From NCBI GenBank assembly GCA_002304925.1, contig DBPT01000007.1:1-64000 (forward strand): 64,000 nt of DNA. The letters run 5' to 3'. Source of the stretch: Prolixibacteraceae bacterium UBA1413. Lineage in GTDB: Bacteria > Bacteroidota > Bacteroidia > Bacteroidales > Prolixibacteraceae. This document shows positions 42,090 through 51,599 of this stretch, piece after piece. Both the position numbers and the translations under genes were made by a program. Within the stretch, counting starts at the first letter, position 1, and each line of letters starts with the position of its first letter. The notes beneath the pieces were generated by a model that was not told the origin of the DNA, did no database searches, and saw only the letters and a program-made list of their open reading frames with translations.

Positions 42090-43712
42090 TTAATATCCGG
42101 CATTCTGTTTCCAGTTGGTATTCTCGTTTAAAACACCCGTAGGAACAGGGAAAATGCGCTTGGTAAAGTCCGTTTTGGCTACCGGATTGATGGTATTTTT
42201 AAAGCCCCAGTCCTTTTCAAATTTCCCGAAACGGATGAGGTCATTCCGGCGCCAGTTTTCATCGAAGAACTCACGGCCCCGTTCATCAAGCAGTTCATCC
42301 AGGGTAGGAGCGGAGGTCAGCGTAGGGGCCTTGACATAGGAACGGATCTGATTAAACAATCCCATGGGGGTGTCTCCCGTGGTTCCTTTGGCACCGCGAA
42401 GAAGGGCCTCACATTTGGTGAGCAGGATATCGGCATATCGGAAGATCGGGATATCATTATCCTGGCACCGGTTGTACAAGTCAAAAGCAGCAGGATCTAC
42501 CATAAATTTGTTGAAGCGATAGCCTTGTGACCACCCTGCCACCGTATTGCCAACATTCAGGTTCTCATTCACCATCGGAAGTATGATATCCCTGGTTAGG
42601 GTGACCTGAGCATCCTTATACAGAAAGGGAGTTTGAGTTACTATGTAAGTAGAAGGATTATGCTGAAACAGGGGCCCCTTGAACAGGGCATCATTGCGGC
42701 GGTCGCCCGCCAGCGTGAACAAGCCGGCAAATTCGGGAGTCACGGCAAGATTCCCGCCCACTGACTTGGCCAACTTAATCCCATACAGTCCGGCACCCCC
42801 TTTCCCATCGCTGTCGCCTTTGCGCCAGGTACGGAAACGGGCGTAAGTCATTCCATCCTGTTTCGACGCAGTATATGGCATGGCATAGATGAAATCCCTG
42901 ATATGAGGTCCGTTGTTGGGATAAAACTTCCTGAGGTAGTCGTCACTCAGGTTGAAGAGGCCCGATTGGATGATTTCATCACATGCGGCCACACCATCAT
43001 CCAGTTTTTCATTGGTTGCAGAGGCTGACCAGCTTGCATTGGTTACATCTTTGGTATATACATTCCAGTTGATGTACAACTTGGCCAAAAGGGCTTGTAC
43101 CATCCAATAGGTCGGCTTGCCATAGGTGGAGGCATCCACTTTTTTTGTCATATGATCCTGGATGGCCAGAAGTTCGGATTCTATCCACTCCGCAACCTCC
43201 TTGCGCGGGCTGCGTTCCAGCGCCTCCTCTGCTTCCAGTACATGATCCAGAATGGGGACATCTCCGTAGCTGTCCATCAGTATGAAATGATAGAAAGCAC
43301 GGATGGCCCGGACCGGAGCAGTAACCACCTGTTCTTCCCCTCCAAGATCCAGAATCACCTGGTTGCATTTGGTGATCCCGCTTGACAGATCCGTCCAATA
43401 TCCCAGGCAGGCATCATCAGCCATGAACTTATGTAAACTGGGATGGGCATAGTTCCCTGAGTCGTAATAGTCCCCATCGAAACTTACACCCGTACACTCA
43501 TCGGATGAGCAAACCATGGCTTCATTATAACGACGCCCCAATGCCCCCCGGAATGCAAAATAGACATCAGAGGTTTTGGCTTCAACGGCGATCTCCGAAT
43601 TGGGATAGGAGGTGTACTGCGATTTTACATCCACATCCAAATCGGTACAGCTACTCACCGAAAGGGCGATGAACGCAGCTGATATACAAATTTTTATACT
43701 CTTATTGTTCAT
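42090..43712 (-). CDS. SusD/RagB family nutrient-binding lipoprotein
   Basis: A 540-residue outer-membrane lipoprotein; the lipobox is VSSC (Cys22). The SusD pattern is complete: an N-terminal TPR-like helical region with AIRAFYHFILMDSYGDVPIL (about 130-150) and EEALERSPRKEVAEWI, a middle WMVQALLAKLYINWNVY, and the C-terminal IRYADILLTKCEALLR-like block (FRYADILLTKCEALL) plus ERGREFFDENWRRNDLIRFG. It caps the SusC transporter and captures oligosaccharides. It follows susC on the same strand with a 137-bp gap that contains an inverted repeat. Confidence 0.96.
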   Translation of the reverse strand: MNNKSIKICISAAFIALSVSSCTDLDVDVKSQYTSYPNSEIAVEAKTSDVYFAFRGALGRRYNEAMVCSSDECTGVSFDGDYYDSGNYAHPSLHKFMADDACLGYWTDLSSGITKCNQVILDLGGEEQVVTAPVRAIRAFYHFILMDSYGDVPILDHVLEAEEALERSPRKEVAEWIESELLAIQDHMTKKVDASTYGKPTYWMVQALLAKLYINWNVYTKDVTNASWSASATNEKLDDGVAACDEIIQSGLFNLSDDYLRKFYPNNGPHIRDFIYAMPYTASKQDGMTYARFRTWRKGDSDGKGGAGLYGIKLAKSVGGNLAVTPEFAGLFTLAGDRRNDALFKGPLFQHNPSTYIVTQTPFLYKDAQVTLTRDIILPMVNENLNVGNTVAGWSQGYRFNKFMVDPAAFDLYNRCQDNDIPIFRYADILLTKCEALLRGAKGTTGDTPMGLFNQIRSYVKAPTLTSAPTLDELLDERGREFFDENWRRNDLIRFGKFEKDWGFKNTINPVAKTDFTKRIFPVPTGVLNENTNWKQNAGY

Positions 43713-43759
43713 GTGTTTTAATTATTACGTTCGTATGGTTTGTTCTGTGAAACACATGC

Positions 43760-43812
43760 AATATCCATGTGGTTAATAATACCGGTTGGTGCATAAAGGA
43801 TGCATGGATATT
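43760..43812. repeat. Inverted repeat between susC and susD
   Basis: AATATCCATG (43760-43769) and CATGGATATT (43803-43812) are perfect 10-bp arms 33 nt apart. No T-run follows on the minus strand, so it is more likely an RNA processing or stabilising hairpin than a terminator. Confidence 0.5.
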
Positions 43813-43849
43813 TCATATTTTTCTTCATTTTTTCTGGTCATTTTGAATA

Positions 43850-46846
43850 TCAGAAGTTGATATTAAGCCCGAGCATAAAAGTGCTGGTTCGGGGATAATA
43901 GGTTTCACGGCTATCGATACCCGGTGTGAGACCTCCCAGATAAATTTCCGGGTCAAGACCTTTATAATTGCTGATGGTCAGCAGGTTGTTGCAGGTGGCA
44001 TAGAGGTTTAATCCGTTGATGGCGTTGCCAATCCTTCCGAAGTCATAATTCAGGGAGAGGGTGGAGAGACGCAGGTAGCCGCCCTTTTCCAGGTACCGGT
44101 CTGAGGGAGCTTGCGCGTTGACGTCGGTAAACTTTTGGTTGGCAGCCACTTCAATCAATACATTCTTGCCGGTGGAAACCAATGCAATGTAGTTGTATTG
44201 CGCACGGGTTGAGTTCAGGATTTGGTTCCCCGATACCCCCTGAAGGAAGGCGGTGAGAGACCAGTTCTTAAATTTCAGCGTGTTGTTCCATCCATAGGTT
44301 AACTTGGGTTGGGCACTCCCTACTTTTGTCCGGTCGGTTTCCTGAGGACTGGTTGTTAACGCCCCAGTGCGCTCACCCGTCACGGGGTCATGGACATAAA
44401 ACTGCGATACCCCATGGTTATCATACCCTGCCCACTCCCACATATAGAAGGTTCCGATCGCTTCTCCTTCCATGATACGCTGAACATTGGTGGTCGAGTG
44501 ACCCCCAATGTTGGGATTGCCGGCATTGATATAATCCACTGAATAATTCTGATTGGAAAGACTAACCACCTCATTCTTGTTGTGTGAAAGGTTCATCGAG
44601 GATTCCCAACGGGTATTCTTGGTTTGGACGGGAACAACGGTCAGGGAAAATTCAATCCCCTTGTTGCTGATCTCGCCCACATTGGCCAGCATGCTCCCGT
44701 ATGGATAACGGTTGGTAGACACCGCATAGCTGTATATCAGGTCCTTGGTTTGTTTGTCATAGTATTCCAGGGTTCCCGTGATACGGTTTTTCAGGAAGCC
44801 GAAATCCAGACCTATGTTGAGCATACTGGTACGTTCCCATTTAAGGTCGGGATTGGCGTTGCTGGTAGCCGCCAATGTGCGGTAATCAGCAGGATTCCCG
44901 TTGGCATCGGTATAGGTGAACCATCCTGAAGCCCCATAGGTCTGGATGGCCGTGAAAGCGTCAAATCCCAATGAGTTGCCACTGACGCCATAACCTACAC
45001 GGAATTTCAGATCATCAAACAGATTCATATCCTTGATAAAATCCTCCTCACTCATGCGCCATGACACAGAGGCCGAAGGAAAGGTGGCCCAACGGTTGTT
45101 TTTGCCGAAAGCAGAACTGCCGTCACGACGCAATGTGGCCTGAAACAAGTACTTGCTGTTGAAACTGTAATTCAAACGACCATAAAACGAGATCATCCGC
45201 AGAGTCGAGAGGGTATAACCATTATGAATCCCTGTAATATCCATGTTGTTGGCATACCCCATGTTGTAGTATTTCAGCGCATCATCATAAAAATTGTAAA
45301 CCGTCAGTCCGAAACCATCGTTGTTATCGGCCTGTTCCCAGGAATACCCCCCCATGAGGCCCAGCTTGTGAACCTCTCCGAAAGTCTTGTCATAGTTAAG
45401 ATAGGTCTCCAGCACCCTCTTCTTGTTCTCCACGGAGGTGCGGCTCGCCTGGCCATGCTGCGAGGAATAAATCTGGGAAGCCGTGGTGTTATAATTGCTA
45501 TGAATGTACTGCTCGTTCTGGTAAGAAAGCCCCAGGTTATAAACCAACCCTTTGGTAATATCAAGGGAAGCTTTGGCGATGCCTTGCAAACTTTTACTCT
45601 CCGTATGGTACTCATCCTCATTTATCATCGACATGGGATTGTAATTCTGAGAGATGCCCGAGCTTGAATACCAGCTTCCATTTTCGTTTTTCACCGGTAC
45701 CAATGGAGAATAGTAATTCATAGCATCCAGAACACTGGTCCCCTGGCTTCCCATGGGGACGTTTTCATGGTTGGTGATGCTTCCGTTCAGACTGAAGGAG
45801 AGGGTTAACCGGTCGTTCAGGGCTTTGGTTTGTAAAAAGGAGCGTTCTATCAGACGGTTCCTTTCGGTTCCTTTGATAATCCCCTGTTTGTCCATAAAGT
45901 TTACACTTGCATTGTAACTGGTCTTTGCATCACCACCATTTATGGAAACATTGTGGTTGTGACTGAACCCTGTCCGTTGCGCTTCTTTCTGCCAGTCGGT
46001 GTTGCCTCCTTCATCATTCGGAAGGGTTATGCTATTGGATGAGGCGTAGCTCCGCAATTCACCCGCGGTCATCATTTCCAAATCCTTCAGGATATTGTCG
46101 ACAGCCACATAACTGCTATAGCTGATATTGGTCTTCCCGTTTTGATTCCCCTTCCGGGTGGTGACAATGATCACCCCGTTAGCGGCTTTTGAACCATAAA
46201 TGGCCGTGGCAGAGGCATCACGTAGGACATCAATGCTCTCGATATCCTCCGGCGCAACCAATGATAATGACGTCCCCGGAATTCCATCAATGACGTAGTA
46301 GGGTTCCTGTGCCTCGCCCGAGCGAAGCGTGGAAGCTCCTCGCAGGGTAATGGAGGAACTGCCGTTAGGGTCTGAAGTTTGTGTAATGGTCAGACCAGGA
46401 ACTTTCCCCTGCAATAACTGGGCAGGATCACTGTAGACCCCCATATTCAGGTCTTTGGCTTTTACCGTGGTGATGGAACTGGTCACATCCTTCCGGGTCA
46501 TTCTCCCATAACCCACCGCAACCACTTCATCCAGACCAATCACGTTTCTCATTAACCTCACCCGGAGGGCGGTGGTCCTGCTATCAATGGGAACTTCCTG
46601 TGTTTCAAAACCAATGAATGAGAATACCAGCGTCTTCGCATCTGATGGCACGTTCAGCGTAAACTTACCATCGATATCGGTAATCGTACCTTGTGTGGTC
46701 CCCTTAACAATAATGGAAACGCCTGGCAGTGAGCCCCCCTGATCATCATATACCGAACCGGACAAACTCATATTCTGCCCCCAGATGTTAAATGAATGGC
46801 CTAGAATAAAGGCTATCATTACTAACTTTAAAGCAAATTTTTTCAT
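43850..46846 (-). CDS. SusC/RagA family TonB-dependent outer-membrane transporter
   Basis: About 998 residues from ATG 46846 (MKKFALKLVMIAFILGHSF); an in-frame upstream ATG at 46912 would add 22 residues before the signal peptide and is not favoured. After the signal peptide comes a carboxypeptidase-regulatory-like domain (SLSGSVYDDQGGSLPGVSII), the TonB-box/plug region (GYGRMTRKDVTSSITTVKA, then IESIDVLRDASATAIYGSKA), and a 22-strand barrel ending SRETYYPRTSTFMLGLNINF. It imports oligosaccharides captured by SusD using TonB energy. It heads the minus-strand operon susC-susD-GH92-acyltransferase. Confidence 0.97.
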   Translation of the reverse strand: MKKFALKLVMIAFILGHSFNIWGQNMSLSGSVYDDQGGSLPGVSIIVKGTTQGTITDIDGKFTLNVPSDAKTLVFSFIGFETQEVPIDSRTTALRVRLMRNVIGLDEVVAVGYGRMTRKDVTSSITTVKAKDLNMGVYSDPAQLLQGKVPGLTITQTSDPNGSSSITLRGASTLRSGEAQEPYYVIDGIPGTSLSLVAPEDIESIDVLRDASATAIYGSKAANGVIIVTTRKGNQNGKTNISYSSYVAVDNILKDLEMMTAGELRSYASSNSITLPNDEGGNTDWQKEAQRTGFSHNHNVSINGGDAKTSYNASVNFMDKQGIIKGTERNRLIERSFLQTKALNDRLTLSFSLNGSITNHENVPMGSQGTSVLDAMNYYSPLVPVKNENGSWYSSSGISQNYNPMSMINEDEYHTESKSLQGIAKASLDITKGLVYNLGLSYQNEQYIHSNYNTTASQIYSSQHGQASRTSVENKKRVLETYLNYDKTFGEVHKLGLMGGYSWEQADNNDGFGLTVYNFYDDALKYYNMGYANNMDITGIHNGYTLSTLRMISFYGRLNYSFNSKYLFQATLRRDGSSAFGKNNRWATFPSASVSWRMSEEDFIKDMNLFDDLKFRVGYGVSGNSLGFDAFTAIQTYGASGWFTYTDANGNPADYRTLAATSNANPDLKWERTSMLNIGLDFGFLKNRITGTLEYYDKQTKDLIYSYAVSTNRYPYGSMLANVGEISNKGIEFSLTVVPVQTKNTRWESSMNLSHNKNEVVSLSNQNYSVDYINAGNPNIGGHSTTNVQRIMEGEAIGTFYMWEWAGYDNHGVSQFYVHDPVTGERTGALTTSPQETDRTKVGSAQPKLTYGWNNTLKFKNWSLTAFLQGVSGNQILNSTRAQYNYIALVSTGKNVLIEVAANQKFTDVNAQAPSDRYLEKGGYLRLSTLSLNYDFGRIGNAINGLNLYATCNNLLTISNYKGLDPEIYLGGLTPGIDSRETYYPRTSTFMLGLNINF

Positions 46847-47533
46847 AGAAATTTGTTTAGATTTTACCAGCAATTTTACGGTTTTCGGCTTATTCAGGGC
46901 TGGATTATTCATTCAAACAGATAGACATTCTGGTCAATCCCGTCAAGAATTGGGCTCCACTAAAAGACAAACTAAAATAGCAGCCGTACCATCTACCCGG
47001 ATGATATCCCTATTATCTCCTTATAACTGCACACCATTACCATAAGAACCGACCAGTTGCCGGGGTTCATCAGCCGGTAATTGCCCGGGAAACAATAAAA
47101 GTGACAATAATGAAAATCTCTGTTAATCTGTACATGTCAGTAAGCTTCAATAAAAGGTTTAAAAAGACCGGAGGTGTTAAGGTTGAGATAATATCTAAAA
47201 TCACAAAGTTAATATCTACAATCTATTGCAACTATTAAAAGTGCTTTGTACATTTATCAGGCCGGTAAATGATATGCCCGATGCTCGTTCCATGCCCAAA
47301 GCTAGACAAAAATTTGATTTTTACTATTTCCCCCTGGCTTTGCGAAGGAGAGTTTCAATTTTTGAACACGGCCTTTTAAAAGGAGATAAAAATATGGCTG
47401 AACGGGAATAATCTCTTTCATCCAGGCTGCATTTAGAATAAAAAATGGTAATTTTCGAAATTGTGTTTTTTAACATTCACGCCTTTCTCGTGTTTGCATT
47501 ACGCGAAAAAACTAAACAAGGTCATTCACAAAA
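46847..47533. promoter_or_regulatory. Divergent control region between susC and the MFS transporter
   Basis: About 690 bp without a credible gene. It contains the direct repeat copy at 47293-47336, and CAAAGTTA at 47204-47211, which read on the minus strand is TAACTTTG, fitting the TAnnTTTG -7 element. A TTG about 17 bases upstream of it (47229-47231) may be a weak -33 element. If used, susC has a leader of about 350 nt. The hybrid regulator presumably binds in this region. Confidence 0.4.
47293..47336 (+). repeat. Direct repeat copy 2 of 33100-33144
   Basis: TGCCCAAAGCTAGACAAAAA, then TTTGATTTTTACTATTTCCC and CCTG; one substitution against copy 1. It is followed nearby by GAGAGTTTCAATTTT (47347-47361), which resembles the GGGAGTTTCAATTT edge near 33387. 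Confidence 0.75.
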
Positions 47534-48889
47534 ATGAAGGAGCGTTATTTTTTGTACAGGAGTGCCGTGGTAGCTTCCCTGGCGGGGTTTCTTTTTGGTT
47601 TTGACACCGTGGTGATATCGGGAGCGGAACAGTCCATACAGGCTTTGTGGCAGTTGAGTGACGGAATGCACGGTGTGGCCGTCAGCATGGCCCTGTGGGG
47701 GACGGTTCTGGGGGCCTTGCTGGGGGGATGGCCATCGGAACGGTTCGGGCGGAAGAGAACCCTGCTTTGGATCGGGGTTCTTTATCTGGTTTCAGCTGTG
47801 GGATCCGCACTGGCCCCTGAGATTTTCTCTTTCATGTTCTTCCGGTTTGTCGGGGGCATCGGCGTGGGGGTGTCCACTGTAGCGGCCCCCATGTATATTT
47901 CGGAAATCGCCCCTCCCAACTTCCGGGGAAGGCTTACCGGAATGTTTCAGTTTAATATTGTCTTTGGGATTCTCATGGCCTTTTTCTCCAACTCTCTGAT
48001 CAGGGGGTCAGGCGATAATGACTGGCGGTGGATGTTGGCCGTCATGGCATTCCCGGCACTGATCTACGCCCTTTTCTGCATAGGCCTTCCGGAAAGCCCA
48101 CGCTGGCTTATCGTTCATCGCCGAAACCGGGCCGCCGGACTCGGGGTGTTGAAAAAAGTCAACCCGGGGCTTCCGACCACGGAGTTGGAACGGCTGGCTG
48201 ATGAAATTGAGGCGTCGGGCAATGTCCCGGATAATGCCCGCCGGGGAAAGGGGGTTTCACGATCTCCACGACTGCTTAAACCCCTGTTCCTGGCCTTTTT
48301 TATCGCTTTCTTCAACCAGTGGTCGGGAATCAACGCCATCCTCTATTATGCACCCCGGATATTCGAAATGACCGGTCTGGCCACCCGGGCCGCCCTGCTC
48401 CAGTCAGTAGGCATCGGCATAACCAATCTCATCTTTACCTTTGTGGGATTGTGGCTCATCGACAGGCTCGGAAGGCGCACCCTTTTACTGATCGGATCCT
48501 TTGGCTACATCCTCTCCCTGGGTCTTACCGCCTGGGCCTTTGCTACCGGACGGTTCGCCATTGTCCCTGTCTGCATCTTCGCCTTCATTGCCGCCCATGC
48601 CATAGGCCAGGGCGCCGTCATCTGGGTGTTTATCAGTGAGATCTTCCCCAACCGGCAGAGGGCGGCAGGACAAGCCTTCGGAAGCTTTACCCACTGGTTT
48701 TTTGCGGCTGTCATCACCCTCCTCTTTCCGGTTATGGCAGGTGCCCTGCAACCCCAGATGATTTTCGGCCTTTTCTGCGGAATGATGATTCTCCAACTGT
48801 TGTGGGTCCTCTTTTTCGTCCCGGAAACCAAAGGCATCTCCCTTGAAAAAATGGAAAACAAATTGCATGGAGAATCCATATCGCTATGA
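47534..48889 (+). CDS. MFS sugar/proton symporter (XylE/sugar porter type)
   Basis: A 451-residue inner-membrane protein with 12 predicted helices. Sugar-porter signatures are present: an early FLFGFDTVVISGAEQ, the loop GGWPSERFGRKRTLLW, PESPRWLI after helix 6, WSGINAILYYAPRIFE in helix 7, and PETKG after helix 12. It takes up a monosaccharide, most likely xylose or arabinose given the xylan enzymes around it. It is transcribed away from susC. The next gene on the same strand is the GH31 enzyme, with the repeat copy X in between. Confidence 0.92.
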   Translation: MKERYFLYRSAVVASLAGFLFGFDTVVISGAEQSIQALWQLSDGMHGVAVSMALWGTVLGALLGGWPSERFGRKRTLLWIGVLYLVSAVGSALAPEIFSFMFFRFVGGIGVGVSTVAAPMYISEIAPPNFRGRLTGMFQFNIVFGILMAFFSNSLIRGSGDNDWRWMLAVMAFPALIYALFCIGLPESPRWLIVHRRNRAAGLGVLKKVNPGLPTTELERLADEIEASGNVPDNARRGKGVSRSPRLLKPLFLAFFIAFFNQWSGINAILYYAPRIFEMTGLATRAALLQSVGIGITNLIFTFVGLWLIDRLGRRTLLLIGSFGYILSLGLTAWAFATGRFAIVPVCIFAFIAAHAIGQGAVIWVFISEIFPNRQRAAGQAFGSFTHWFFAAVITLLFPVMAGALQPQMIFGLFCGMMILQLLWVLFFVPETKGISLEKMENKLHGESISL

Positions 48890-48942
48890 GAAATGCACTT
48901 TCAGACCTTGAGAATTCTTCTTATGTACAGGCGATTCTGAAG

Positions 48943-49091
48943 ATTGAAACTCCACGCCACAGAGCGGACGGGGAAACGAATCTCGTGAACCGGGATGAGT
49001 TCGACGGATTGCAGCACCAGACCACCCATCAGCAGAGACCAGGCATTAATACTTACCTGACACATAGAGCGGATGTAGTCAATGAGCTCGC
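48943..49091 (+). repeat. Degenerate dispersed repeat, copy X
   Basis: The core (48971-49091) matches copy Y (33186-33308) in inverted orientation, 15.7 kb apart, with the same edge motif (ATTGAAACTCC, 48943-48953). Compared with Y it lacks about 80 bases between edge and core. The copies bracket the block from the CE1 esterase to the MFS transporter. Confidence 0.7.
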
Positions 49092-49143
49092 CGGAATTCA
49101 TTGCCGGGATTGTTCCCTGTACAAAATGAGATAAGAACTATTA

Positions 49144-51549
49144 ATGAAAAACATTATGAAGAATATTTATGCATTGTTGTTTCTGGTTTTTGCAATTAGT
49201 GACGGCAGTAAAGCACAATCGTATCAAAAAACTGATTATGGAATAAAAACTGACGCCAACTCAATTCGTATTGAAATCCAGTTTTATACTCCTTCAATAG
49301 TGAGGATATTGAAATCACCCCAAGGGAGTATTTTTTCAAAAGAAAGCCTTTCGGTGATTAAAACGCCTCAAAAAACCAAAATTGCCATAAACCAAAATGG
49401 CGATGTACTTACTGTTTCAAGTGAAATCATAAAAGTAAAACTTAACCTGAAAAGCGGACAGGTTGTTTTTGCCGATAGGAAAGGTAAACATCTTCTTTCT
49501 GAAAAGGTGTCCGGAATTACATTTACCGATTTCAACGATGCAGGCAATCCGACCTTCAGCGTTTGCCAGTCGTTTGTGTTGGACCAAGACGAAGCCATTT
49601 ATGGCCTTGGACAGCAGCAAAGGGGAAAAATGTCGCAGCGCAACCAGAAACTAAATATGGTGCAGGGAAATACTGACGATTATATAACCTTTTTTCAGTC
49701 GGTAAAAGGGTATGGATTGTTTTGGGATAATTATTCTCCCACGACCTTTACGGATAATCAGGATGAAACCTCGTTTAAATCGGATGTGGGCGATTGTGCC
49801 GACTACTATTTCATGGTTGGCGGCAATGCCGATGGTGTTATTGCCCAGATGCGTGATTTAACGGGTCAGGCTCCGATGTTCCCCTTGTGGACATTTGGTT
49901 TCTGGCAGAGCAAAGAACGGTACAAAAGTCAGGATGAGACCGTAGGAGTGGTTAAAAAGTACCGTGAACTGGGTGTTCCGCTTGATGGGATCATCCAGGA
50001 CTGGCAATACTGGGGCAACAATTATCTGTGGAATGCCATGGAATTCCTGAATGACGAATTCCCGAATCCGCAAAAGATGGTAGATGACGTTCACCGCCTG
50101 AATGCGCACATAATTATCTCTATTTGGAATTCATTCGGACCGCAAACAAAACAATACAAAGAACTGGAAAAAATAGGCGCCTTAATGGATTTTCAAACCT
50201 GGCCCCAGTCCGGCTCAACCTTGTGGCCCCCGAGACGTGATTACCCCTCGGGCGTCAGGGTTTACGATCCCTTCAATCCCGAAGCCCGTGATATTTATTG
50301 GAAATACCTGAACGATGGTATTTTCAGGCTTGGGATGGACGGATGGTGGATGGATTCATCGGAACCTGATCACTTGGATTTCAAACCGGAAGATTTGGAT
50401 AATATGACTTATCTTGGGTCATTCCGGAAAGTGCGGAATGCGTTCCCTCTGATGACTGTCGGCGGTTTATTTCAACACCAGCGTGCTGCTTCATCCGATA
50501 AACGCGTCTTCATCCTCACACGTTCTGCTTTCGCCGGTCAGCAGCGTTATGGCGCAAATACCTGGACGGGGGATGTCACCGCATCGTGGGATGCTTTAAA
50601 AAACCAGATATCGGCAGGTCTGAACTTTTCGCTCTGCGGAATTCCTTATTGGAACAGCGATATTGGCGGGTTCTTCCTGAGCCGGTTCAGGAGAAAACTT
50701 GATGACGCAGGCTATCGTGAGTTGTATGCCCGCTGGATGCAATTCGGCACATTTTGCCCCATGATGCGGTCGCATGGCGCCGATGCCCCCCGCGAAATTT
50801 ATCAGTTTGGCAAAAAGGGCGATAAAGTGTACGATGCCATTGAAAAATATATCAACCTGCGCTACCGTTTGCTGCCTTACATCTATTCTTCCGCATGGGA
50901 TGTTACAACCAACCAGTCGAGCATGATGCGCGCCCTGGTGATGGATTTTGCACAAGATAAAAGGACACTGGATATCAATGATGAGTATATGTTCGGAAAA
51001 TCGATCCTGGTTTGTCCGGTTACCCATGCTATGTATTCAAAAGATACACAAGAAGATTTCGGCACCGTCAAATCGAGAGAGCTTTATTTGCCTGCGGGAA
51101 CCGATTGGTTTGATTTCTGGACAGGAGAAAAGATGTCAGGAGGTCAAACGGTTGCCAAAGATGCCCCTCTCGACATCATGCCGTTGTACATTAGAGCAGG
51201 CTCAATTCTTCCCGTCGGACCCAAAGTCCAGTATGCTACTGAGAAAAAATGGGAGGACCTTGAAATCCGCGTGTACGAAGGTGCCCATGGAGAATTCACT
51301 TTGTATGAAGACGAAAATGACAATTATAATTATGAAAACGGAGCTTTCTCTACGATCACTTTTTCGTGGAATGATGCCAAAAAGAGTCTGACCATAAACG
51401 ATAGGAAAGGTTCTTTCCCCGGAGTGATGAAAGAACGCAAATTCAGGATCGTAAAGGTAACCAAGGATAAAGGGTTGGGAATGGAACCCGTTGAACAGGT
51501 TGACCAGGTCATCGCTTATAATGGGGAAAAAGTTACTGTTAAACTGTAA
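49144..51549 (+). CDS. GH31 family alpha-glycosidase (alpha-xylosidase-like)
   Basis: A 801-residue secreted enzyme; ATG at 49144 (an alternative ATG lies four codons on) and signal peptide NIYALLFLVFAISDGSKAQ. The N-terminal GH31 beta-domain leads into the barrel. The nucleophile Asp is in DGWWMDSSEPDH (about 401) and the acid/base Asp in TWTGDVTASWD (about 480). Both match GH31 alpha-xylosidase-type patterns, as does FWQSKERYKSQDE near residue 255. In a xylan locus it could remove alpha-linked xylose from complex glucuronoarabinoxylan side chains; alpha-glucosidase or xyloglucan activity is the alternative. It is the first gene of a plus-strand run up to 59.9 kb. Confidence 0.92.
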   Translation: MKNIMKNIYALLFLVFAISDGSKAQSYQKTDYGIKTDANSIRIEIQFYTPSIVRILKSPQGSIFSKESLSVIKTPQKTKIAINQNGDVLTVSSEIIKVKLNLKSGQVVFADRKGKHLLSEKVSGITFTDFNDAGNPTFSVCQSFVLDQDEAIYGLGQQQRGKMSQRNQKLNMVQGNTDDYITFFQSVKGYGLFWDNYSPTTFTDNQDETSFKSDVGDCADYYFMVGGNADGVIAQMRDLTGQAPMFPLWTFGFWQSKERYKSQDETVGVVKKYRELGVPLDGIIQDWQYWGNNYLWNAMEFLNDEFPNPQKMVDDVHRLNAHIIISIWNSFGPQTKQYKELEKIGALMDFQTWPQSGSTLWPPRRDYPSGVRVYDPFNPEARDIYWKYLNDGIFRLGMDGWWMDSSEPDHLDFKPEDLDNMTYLGSFRKVRNAFPLMTVGGLFQHQRAASSDKRVFILTRSAFAGQQRYGANTWTGDVTASWDALKNQISAGLNFSLCGIPYWNSDIGGFFLSRFRRKLDDAGYRELYARWMQFGTFCPMMRSHGADAPREIYQFGKKGDKVYDAIEKYINLRYRLLPYIYSSAWDVTTNQSSMMRALVMDFAQDKRTLDINDEYMFGKSILVCPVTHAMYSKDTQEDFGTVKSRELYLPAGTDWFDFWTGEKMSGGQTVAKDAPLDIMPLYIRAGSILPVGPKVQYATEKKWEDLEIRVYEGAHGEFTLYEDENDNYNYENGAFSTITFSWNDAKKSLTINDRKGSFPGVMKERKFRIVKVTKDKGLGMEPVEQVDQVIAYNGEKVTVKL

Positions 51550-51599
51550 CAGAGTTCTGTTTTATGAATATTAACCAATGAACTAAATTATTTTTAAAG

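Noticed and set aside
46847..46912. N-terminal extension of SusC to an upstream ATG
   Set aside because: It would put 22 polar residues before a standard signal peptide; the ATG at 46846 gives the normal SusC start.
47226..47411. Plus-strand 61-codon frame upstream of the MFS gene
   Set aside because: It spans the direct repeat copy and has no protein features.
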